From assembly GCA_963966315.1 (NCBI GenBank), contig CAWZYX010000032.1:1-26724 (forward strand): 26,724 bases of DNA, written 5' to 3'. A model generated the notes under the pieces. The model saw only the letters and a program-made list of their open reading frames with translations. It was not told the DNA's origin and did not search any database. This stretch comes from Winogradskyella_A sp963966315 (GTDB lineage: Bacteria; Bacteroidota; Bacteroidia; Flavobacteriales; Flavobacteriaceae). The translations under genes were made by a program, and so were the position numbers. Positions 21,197-26,724 of this stretch are shown here, piece by piece (the first letter of the stretch is position 1; each line of letters opens with the position of its first letter).

Positions 21197-23491
21197 CTAG
21201 TTCTTCAGTTGACTCTTGAACTTCTCAAATTCATTCTCGGTAACTTCTCTTGGCCATGAATTGTTGGAAGTGTCCACATCGGCCGTTTCCAGATCGGGAT
21301 CGACCTGAATGGACACTATTTCTTTTTCGCTTGCAACAGCTCTTCTAGCTTCCTTGTCGTTAAGCCTCCAGATCTGAGCCGGGAATGTCTCTCTTTTCTT
21401 AGTTCCATCAGCATAGGTATACTCCACAATAATGGGCATCACCAGACCACCGGGTTTTTCATAGGTGATCTGATAAAAGTACTTAGGAGTATTTAGTTCC
21501 TGCTGTTCCTCCGGGGAGAAATTATCCATAACAAACTCCTTAACGGTTGGTAGATCGGCCATATTTCCTTCATTTGCCATGGCCTCTTCAAATCCTTCCT
21601 GTCCTTCTTCAACAAAGTAGACCAGCTCCTGCGGGTCTATGTTATACCGTTCTGCCAGTTGTTTTCCTTCCTCAGTCGGATTAGTAGTTACAGCATATTT
21701 CTTCACTTCCTTTATTCCGATATCGGTATAATCGGTGGTGTAAAACCAACCTCTCCAGAACCAATCTAAATCCATGGCTGAAGCATCTTCCATGGTTCTG
21801 AAGAAATCTTCAGGGGTAGGATGCTTAAATTTCCATCGGTTGGCATATTCACTAAAAGCATAATCAAATAACTCTCTGCCCATCACTGTTTCTCTTAAGA
21901 TATTTAAAGCGGTACCAGGCTTACCATAGGCGTTATTTCCAAACTGATAGGTGTTTAACCCCTTGGTCATGATCGGGGCAATGTAATCCTGATCACCACC
22001 CATGTATCTGACAATGTTGGCGGCAGGGCCTCTTCTGGATGGGTATTTGGTCATTCCTTCAGACAGGGCCGAAGGGTTCCACTCGGCGAAGTCCTGCTCG
22101 GCAACATATTGCACAAAAGTGTTCAGCCCTTCATCCATCCAGGTCCACTGGCGCTCATCACTGTTGACAATCATTGGAAACCAGTTGTGTCCGACCTCAT
22201 GGATGATCACACTGATCATTCCAAATTTCACTCGATCCGTATAGTTTCCGTTTTCATCAGGTCTCCCGAAATTGTAACAGATCATTGGATACTCCATACC
22301 CATTGGTGCATGCACGGAAATGGCCTTGTGATATGGGTAATCAAAGGTCATGCGGGAGTAAGATTTAAGTGTGGCAGCAACGGTCCTTGTAGACCATTCT
22401 CCCCATAAAGGGTTTCCTTCTTTAGAGTAAAGAGATACTGCCATAACGTCTTTTTCGCCAATCTTCACAGCCATCATATCCCAAATGAACTTTCTGGAGG
22501 TGGCAAAACCAAAGTCTCTCACCATCTGAGCCGATAGCTTCCAGGTTTTTTTCTTCTTGCTTTTAGATTTTTCAATAAGCTCTGCCTCGGCCTGTGTGAC
22601 GATCTCGACCGGCCGGTCATAGGTTTTCTTAGCCTTATTGTATCGCTTCATCATTTCCTTGGTAAAAACCTCCTCACGGTTGGTGAGATAACCTGTTCCA
22701 TCAAGTATATGATCTGCAGGAACAGTAATGCTTACGTCAAAATTCCCAAATGGCAAGGCAAATTCGTCACGTCCCCAGAACTGTGAGTTTTGCCAACCTT
22801 CTACGTCATTATACACAGCCATTCTAGGATAAAACTGTGCCATTACATAAATGCGATTATCATTCTCAGGAAAGTACTCATATCCTGATCGACCTCCGTC
22901 CTTCACGTGATCGTTAATATTGTACCACCATTTAATGGCAAACGAAAACTTGTCTCCGGTTTTCAGAGCGTTTGGCAATTCAACTCTCATCATGGTCCGG
23001 TTGATCATATGAGGTAAGTCGTTACCTTTCGTATCCTTGACATGTTCGATATGAAACCCGCCATCAAAGCCTTTTGACAAATAACTCTTTGCTGCTCTTG
23101 AAGGAGTGGTTGCTGGACCAATACCTGAACTATTTATAAGGGGAGTTTTGGAGTCTCTTGCCCTCATGTTCTGATCTAACTGTACCCACAAATACTTTAG
23201 CTCATCGGGAGAATTGTTGGTGTAAGTGATCACCTCACTACCATACAGCCGTGCGTTTTCGTCATCGATCTCAATATCCATTTTGTAATCCGCTTGCTGT
23301 TGATAATAAGCCGGACCGGGAGCTCCCGATCCCGTTCTAAACATATTAGGTGTTGCAAACTCATCGTACAGCTGCTTGAATTTGTTGTTGTTGGTATGGC
23401 CTTGTTGACGTTCTTTTTGCTCCTGCTCCTGAGCATGTACTGATACAGACCCCACAAGGAGTACCGCCAAGAAATACTTAATGATCTTCAT
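21197..23491 (-). CDS. Exported M1-family zinc metallopeptidase
   Basis: 764 residues with a signal peptide (MKIIKYFLAVLLVGSVSVHA) and then a Gln/Glu-rich segment. The zinc site is HEVGH at 431-435, with the third ligand Glu454 in WMDEGLNTF, exact HExxH-x18-E spacing. GMEYPMICYN (398-407) takes the place of the GAMEN exopeptidase motif, as in other bacterial M1-like exported enzymes. The C-terminal part is beta-rich and includes acidic repeats. It probably trims peptides in the periplasm or at the cell surface. It is the last gene of a minus-strand cluster with two regulatory-like-domain proteins and DUF6702, 64 bp after the DUF6702 gene, with its own terminator. A 14-bp palindrome sits just before the ATG. 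Confidence 0.95.
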   Translation of the reverse strand: MKIIKYFLAVLLVGSVSVHAQEQEQKERQQGHTNNNKFKQLYDEFATPNMFRTGSGAPGPAYYQQQADYKMDIEIDDENARLYGSEVITYTNNSPDELKYLWVQLDQNMRARDSKTPLINSSGIGPATTPSRAAKSYLSKGFDGGFHIEHVKDTKGNDLPHMINRTMMRVELPNALKTGDKFSFAIKWWYNINDHVKDGGRSGYEYFPENDNRIYVMAQFYPRMAVYNDVEGWQNSQFWGRDEFALPFGNFDVSITVPADHILDGTGYLTNREEVFTKEMMKRYNKAKKTYDRPVEIVTQAEAELIEKSKSKKKKTWKLSAQMVRDFGFATSRKFIWDMMAVKIGEKDVMAVSLYSKEGNPLWGEWSTRTVAATLKSYSRMTFDYPYHKAISVHAPMGMEYPMICYNFGRPDENGNYTDRVKFGMISVIIHEVGHNWFPMIVNSDERQWTWMDEGLNTFVQYVAEQDFAEWNPSALSEGMTKYPSRRGPAANIVRYMGGDQDYIAPIMTKGLNTYQFGNNAYGKPGTALNILRETVMGRELFDYAFSEYANRWKFKHPTPEDFFRTMEDASAMDLDWFWRGWFYTTDYTDIGIKEVKKYAVTTNPTEEGKQLAERYNIDPQELVYFVEEGQEGFEEAMANEGNMADLPTVKEFVMDNFSPEEQQELNTPKYFYQITYEKPGGLVMPIIVEYTYADGTKKRETFPAQIWRLNDKEARRAVASEKEIVSIQVDPDLETADVDTSNNSWPREVTENEFEKFKSQLKN

Positions 23492-23492
23492 G

Positions 23493-23506
23493 ATTGTAAT
23501 TACAAT
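23493..23506. promoter_or_regulatory. 14-bp perfect palindrome before the M1 peptidase start
   Basis: ATTGTAATTACAAT is a perfect palindrome beginning 1 base upstream of the peptidase ATG (23489-23491). A dimeric regulator or an mRNA hairpin over the initiation site are both possible. An AT-rich palindrome of this length is expected once or more by chance in a window of this size. Confidence 0.3.
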
Positions 23507-23555
23507 TTTTTTGCGCTGCCTAAAATAGAAAAATATGAGTTGCAGCTCGGGGGAA

Positions 23556-24080
23556 TTAATTAAAGTTTAACACTGCCTTATTTCTGGCTTGAGTGAGGAT
23601 AAAACTTTTATTTTTTGAATTGATCTTGGTTCGTACAATATTTTCCTGCTCTTCATAAAGGTCATACAAAATATTGTTAGTGATGTTCATACTCTTCACT
23701 TCCTTGATATTTTCTATCTCAAGGTAGCAGTACACAATGTCCTCATCATAGCGTTTTCCTAGAAATATAAAGTCCTGCTTTTGACCATTGATTTCAAACA
23801 AAAGCTTCGTTTGGAGGTAGCGGTTCATGTAATCGCTTACCTTTTCAGACTCGTTTTCTACGGCCAGAACAATCTCCGAATCAAATCGTTTTCTGATCAG
23901 TTTTTCAAAATCATCAATAAAAATTTGAGAGATGATTTGCACAGCTTCATGCTCTTTTGCAAACTCGACAGTGGTTACACTTACGTAGTATTCGTGCTGT
24001 GTCACTGACAGTACCGCAGGCATAGCAACAAGAAATACCAGGCTATGAATTAGTCTTTTAGTTCTTTTTAGTGGATTCAA
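23556..24080 (-). CDS. DUF6702 family exported protein
   Basis: 174 residues. An N-terminal hydrophobic segment (LIHSLVFLVAMPAVLSV) acts as signal or anchor. The family landmark HEYYVSVTTVEFAKEHEAVQIISQIFIDDFEKLIRKR follows, with the H-x-YYVS-T strand and then the IFIDDFE helix. The rest is strand-rich: LLFEINGQKQDFIFLGKRYDEDIVYCYLEIENI. DUF6702 has no assigned biochemistry. In flavobacteria it is often found beside M1 peptidases, as here (recall, not checked). The start overlaps the end of the preceding gene by 23 bp, so the two are co-translated. Confidence 0.8.
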   Translation of the reverse strand: MNPLKRTKRLIHSLVFLVAMPAVLSVTQHEYYVSVTTVEFAKEHEAVQIISQIFIDDFEKLIRKRFDSEIVLAVENESEKVSDYMNRYLQTKLLFEINGQKQDFIFLGKRYDEDIVYCYLEIENIKEVKSMNITNNILYDLYEEQENIVRTKINSKNKSFILTQARNKAVLNFN

Positions 24081-24870
24081 GTTCTCTTGTTTTTTTAACT
24101 TCCTCTCTCAGCGCAGCGTTTTCCTTAAAAATCTCAAGTTTCTCCTGGAAAAAATCGATCATACTGATGGGGTCATCTTTCCGGCACAATTCCGAAAATC
24201 CTTCACTTTCGGAACAAAAGTAAAAATATTCAACTCGTAAATCCTCTTCAAGCGGTTGCTTTTCAAATAAAGTTTCTTCGAAGTCGTCTCTAAACCTTTG
24301 CAGACATTGGGCATTCCTCTCAACTTCTATATTGTTTTTTAATCGTTTGGTACGTCCGGAGATCCAATTCAAGATTGGATTTAGAGGAACAAATCCCCCA
24401 CCAGTCGTAGCCTCATTTAACCTTCGCTCTTGCTGGGTTTTTGGTTTACCTGTGTATCCTGGAATCCCCAAATCATAAAAATTCAAGTCTGTTTTCTCTG
24501 AGGAGTTAGTGATGTCTGAACTAAGGCTTCCTGTTAAAATTTTTCCAATAACGATCTCATCAAGCTCATTCACTTTTTCCTTTAGTCTGACTTCAACAAA
24601 GCCCCTCTCAATGATTCTCTGGTTAATAAGAACCTCCTTCAATTCGTATCTCAGGCTGGAAAATGTAAGCGTATCTCCCACTCTTACTGGTATTCTAAAA
24701 CTTCCATCGGTATTGGAAATGGTGAATTTTAGGGCTGTCTTATTTAAAACGTGAATGGCATCAACATCTTCGTTGCCAATAACCTTACCTGAAATATCGT
24801 TAGCCTGAGCCAGGCAACGAGAGCTGAACAGCATGCATAATAAAACAAGAGAAAAACGTTTAATCTTCAA
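24058..24870 (-). CDS. Carboxypeptidase-regulatory-like domain protein (second of two)
   Basis: 270 residues: signal peptide (FSLVLLCMLFSSRCLAQ), then a beta-sandwich of the CarboxypepD_reg-like type (ISGKVIGNEDVDAIHVLNKTALKFTISNTDGSFRIPV, about 26-63) with the TxxDGxF turn. A middle region (LNFYDLGIPGYTGKPKTQQERRLNEATTGGG, LNPILNWISGRTKRLK) follows, and a charged helical C-terminus ends EEVKKTRELESTKKN. It lacks a TonB-dependent barrel, so it is not a SusC-like receptor. It resembles its upstream neighbour in layout and in several blocks, indicating an old duplication. It overlaps the neighbours by 11 bp (upstream gene) and 23 bp (DUF6702). Probably periplasmic or outer-membrane associated. 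Function unknown. Confidence 0.8.
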   Translation of the reverse strand: MKIKRFSLVLLCMLFSSRCLAQANDISGKVIGNEDVDAIHVLNKTALKFTISNTDGSFRIPVRVGDTLTFSSLRYELKEVLINQRIIERGFVEVRLKEKVNELDEIVIGKILTGSLSSDITNSSEKTDLNFYDLGIPGYTGKPKTQQERRLNEATTGGGFVPLNPILNWISGRTKRLKNNIEVERNAQCLQRFRDDFEETLFEKQPLEEDLRVEYFYFCSESEGFSELCRKDDPISMIDFFQEKLEIFKENAALREEVKKTRELESTKKN

Positions 24871-25654
24871 GTTCAGGATTCAAAAATAATATGCTCTCTT
24901 GATACATAAGTTGTAAGAGTTCTAATTCTCTCCGCTCTTCCCATAAACTGACCGGTACTCCTTTTTCTTCCATGTATATAAAGAATTCTCCCGATCTGGC
25001 CCTGGGGATCTTAAAGTGCGTTTCTAAGAAAGCTGCATTATATCTGGTTACGAGTGTACCCTTAGGTAATAATTCTGCATCTATATCTCGTTTTTTCTTC
25101 TTAAAAGGGCTTAACATCAATCCTACTACATTGATAATATTCAGACCGTTATCCATGTAGGGCAATTGATCATCTACTGCTGCATTGTTCACTGCAGTTA
25201 ACTCATCTGCACTTAACCGGTATTTATCCTGTTCCCCAATCCCGGTATACAAAGAATCCATATCCACATTAAAAGTGCGAACTGAATTGAGGTCTACAAA
25301 TAGGTTACCAGACAAGTCATAGGGCAGTATAATAACTTCAGGTAGTTTATTAACATCTTCCACAAGCATCACCGTCATACTTTTGGATTCCATGATCCGT
25401 TCTGTGATAATGGCTGAGAAATCCTTGAACTGCAGTGCACTAAAATTGATGACATCATTGAGCTTTGCTTCAATAACAAATCGTCCGTCCTCATCGGTAA
25501 TCGTTCCCTCATTAGCACTGGAATTATACACAGCAATGCCCTCCAGTTCATTGGTCTGAACATACACACGTCCCTTGATCTCAATTCTGTCATCCTGCGC
25601 ATGTGTTAGCAGCGGGATTATTAAAAGAACACAAAATAAACCGAGGTTTTTCAT
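24860..25654 (-). CDS. Carboxypeptidase-regulatory-like domain protein (first of two)
   Basis: 264 residues from the ATG at 25654. An in-frame start 11 codons upstream would precede the signal peptide with a charged extension, so the shorter form is preferred. Signal peptide MKNLGLFCVLLIIPLLTHAQ, then a regulatory-like beta-sandwich (IEIKGRVYVQTNELEGIAVYN, GTITDEDGRFVI). The middle segment reads NGLNIINVVGLMLSPFKKKKRD. The C-terminal part is acidic and helical and ends FLNPELED. It is the first gene of the four-gene minus-strand cluster, divergent from pepE across 113 bp. The Lys-rich run after the second conserved block is also seen, weaker, in the downstream paralogue (ISGRTKRLK). No enzymatic motif seen. 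Confidence 0.8.
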   Translation of the reverse strand: MKNLGLFCVLLIIPLLTHAQDDRIEIKGRVYVQTNELEGIAVYNSSANEGTITDEDGRFVIEAKLNDVINFSALQFKDFSAIITERIMESKSMTVMLVEDVNKLPEVIILPYDLSGNLFVDLNSVRTFNVDMDSLYTGIGEQDKYRLSADELTAVNNAAVDDQLPYMDNGLNIINVVGLMLSPFKKKKRDIDAELLPKGTLVTRYNAAFLETHFKIPRARSGEFFIYMEEKGVPVSLWEERRELELLQLMYQESILFLNPELED

Positions 25655-25767
25655 AGCACACTTAGAGAATTTGAAAGGTCGTGACAACTTCAGAATAAAT
25701 CAAATTAGAGGTATGTAAATTTTTGTTAAACTGTTCAATACTTTAAATTTACTAAAAAGAATGTATT

Positions 25768-26478
25768 TTGAAACGCCTGATCATAGCAAGTACTTCCACC
25801 TTGCACAGACAATCCTATTTACACTATCTCCTACCAGAATTAAAACGACACTTTAATCAATGTAAGGAGCTTTTGTTCTTACCTTATGCTAGGCCCGGTG
25901 GGGCTTCACATGAAGCTTATACCTCTGCGGTCCAAAAAGCTCTGGCACCACTTGGCATAAAAGTATGGGGTATACAGGAATACGATGACCCTGTGAAGGC
26001 TATCCAAGAGACTTCCGCACTTTTTACTGGTGGTGGAAACACTTTTCTACTGGTAAAGCAACTACATGATCTGGAATTGTTAGGTGCTTTGCGAAGCGCC
26101 ATTAATGGAGGTACACCCTATTTAGGTACCAGCGCAGGCAGCAATATTTGTGGGATCAGTATGCAAACCACAAACGATATGCCCATCGTCTATCCCAGCA
26201 GTTTTGAAACGCTTGGTATAGTTCCCTTCAATATCAACCCTCATTATTTAGATCCGCAACCTGATAGTCAGCACATGGGCGAAACGAGGGAAGAACGTAT
26301 AAAGGAATTTCACACTTACAATTCCATTCCTGTTGTAGGCCTGAGAGAAGGAAGCTGGTTGAAAGTGAAAGGAGATGACATCTCGTTGGAAGGTACTCAT
26401 TCGGCCAGGGTCTTCGAACAAAACAAAAAACCATATGAAATACCTCTGGGATCGTCTTTGAATAACTTTATAAATTAA
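25768..26478 (+). CDS. pepE: Alpha-aspartyl dipeptidase PepE (peptidase family S51)
   Basis: 236 residues. Cleaves dipeptides with an N-terminal aspartate. The triad matches the Salmonella enzyme with a shift of two: Ser122 in GTSAGSN, His159 in INPHYLD and Glu194 in GLREGS. The FTGGGNTF loop is at 86-93. No signal peptide, so cytosolic. The start is TTG at 25768; the ATG at 25761 is out of frame. It is a single gene with a strong terminator 26 bp after the stop, divergent from the exported-peptidase cluster. Confidence 0.95.
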   Translation: MKRLIIASTSTLHRQSYLHYLLPELKRHFNQCKELLFLPYARPGGASHEAYTSAVQKALAPLGIKVWGIQEYDDPVKAIQETSALFTGGGNTFLLVKQLHDLELLGALRSAINGGTPYLGTSAGSNICGISMQTTNDMPIVYPSSFETLGIVPFNINPHYLDPQPDSQHMGETREERIKEFHTYNSIPVVGLREGSWLKVKGDDISLEGTHSARVFEQNKKPYEIPLGSSLNNFIN

Positions 26479-26504
26479 TTGAAGATTAGTGTCATGCATC
26501 ATAA

Positions 26505-26536
26505 AAAAAAGCACCCGGCTAAACAGGTGCTTTTTT
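26505..26536 (+). terminator. Intrinsic terminator after pepE (probably bidirectional)
   Basis: AAAAAAGCACC (26505-26515) pairs with GGTGCTTTTTT (26526-26536) around a 10-base loop. T-tracts exist on both strands, so it could also end a minus-strand transcript coming from beyond the contig end. Confidence 0.9.
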
Positions 26537-26712
26537 CTAACTAACTAACTCAAATAATTACCTTATCTAGGAAATATTAAAATCTTAAACACTTATTCAT
26601 GTCTAATCTCTATACAAAGAGACGTCAAATCTTTGAATATATTACATCAAAATTACATTCATAACATAAGTTTAACTCTTTGTAAACAAATCTGTTAAGA
26701 CATTATTAATAA
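26537..26712. other. AT-rich non-coding end region
   Basis: No reading frame of useful length on either strand. It opens with three and a half CTAA units (26537-26550) and contains a TCTCT-ATACAA-AGAGA mini-hairpin about 60 bp further on. A near-palindrome TTTGTAAACAAA lies near 26680. No promoter of the TAnnTTTG type was seen. It may be the upstream or downstream region of a gene beyond the contig. Confidence 0.4.
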
Positions 26713-26724
26713 CTGTCTCTTATA
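26713..26724. other. Probable Nextera/Tn5 mosaic-end adapter remnant
   Basis: The last 12 bases, CTGTCTCTTATA, equal the first 12 bases of the Nextera transposase adapter read-through sequence (which continues CACATCT). An exact 12-base match ending at the final base of the window is very unlikely by chance, so these bases are probably not genomic. Confidence 0.8.

Noticed and set aside
26537..26550. CTAA tandem units as a CRISPR or telomere-like repeat
   Set aside because: Only three and a half 4-base units. No spacers, no cas genes, no further copies.

Overview
The window looks like one contig from a marine-type member of the Bacteroidota, most likely a Flavobacteriaceae. Three things suggest this. 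Upstream regions carry the Bacteroidetes-style -7 element TAnnTTTG. Several families are typical of flavobacteria (DUF6702, short carboxypeptidase-regulatory-like proteins, DUF5996, a laminarinase-type GH16). Many starts are TTG or GTG without a strong Shine-Dalgarno. This assignment rests on family recall, not on a database search. The right edge ends in 12 bases identical to the start of the Tn5/Nextera mosaic-end adapter, so 26724 is probably a contig end.

Layout. (1) 1-534 is the 3' end of a family-2 glycosyltransferase with a C-terminal Rossmann-like domain. (2) 655-4398 is a tight + strand operon: membrane-anchored alpha/beta hydrolase, DoxX-like membrane protein, secreted GH16 beta-glucanase, MFS transporter. 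It has a recognisable promoter and an unusual stem at its 3' end. (3) 4468-6418 holds a secreted probable barrel protein and a DUF5996 protein. (4) 6458-8444 (-) is groS-groL with a terminator, an intercistronic hairpin and an inverted repeat over the likely promoter. (5) 8647-11357 holds msrA, a methyltransferase, a lipoprotein and a Fer4_19-CDGSH iron-sulfur protein. (6) 11461-20821 is the main feature: a nine-gene + strand kynurenine catabolic operon. (7) 20825-21106 (-) is tatA. (8) 21197-25654 (-) is a four-gene exported-protein cluster: two related regulatory-like-domain proteins, DUF6702 and an M1 metallopeptidase. (9) 25768-26478 is pepE with a terminator, then about 190 bp of AT-rich non-coding sequence.

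How the genes work together. The kynurenine operon encodes kynurenine 3-monooxygenase, kynureninase, 3-hydroxyanthranilate 3,4-dioxygenase, ACMS decarboxylase, 2-aminomuconic semialdehyde dehydrogenase and a RidA-type 2-aminomuconate deaminase. This is every step from kynurenine to 4-oxalocrotonate. The route is catabolic, because the decarboxylase diverts flux away from quinolinate and NAD. No tryptophan dioxygenase, no recognised formamidase and no 4-oxalocrotonate decarboxylase/hydratase/aldolase genes lie in the window. In their place are three genes with no assigned pathway role: an exported M20 hydrolase, an SDR without the canonical Tyr/Lys, and a family-3 O-methyltransferase overlapping the decarboxylase gene. 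The dioxygenase keeps its catalytic iron site but has lost the second, rubredoxin-like iron site of the characterised bacterial enzyme.

No tRNA, rRNA, CRISPR array, insertion sequence or prophage was seen. All intergenic gaps are shorter than 300 bp.
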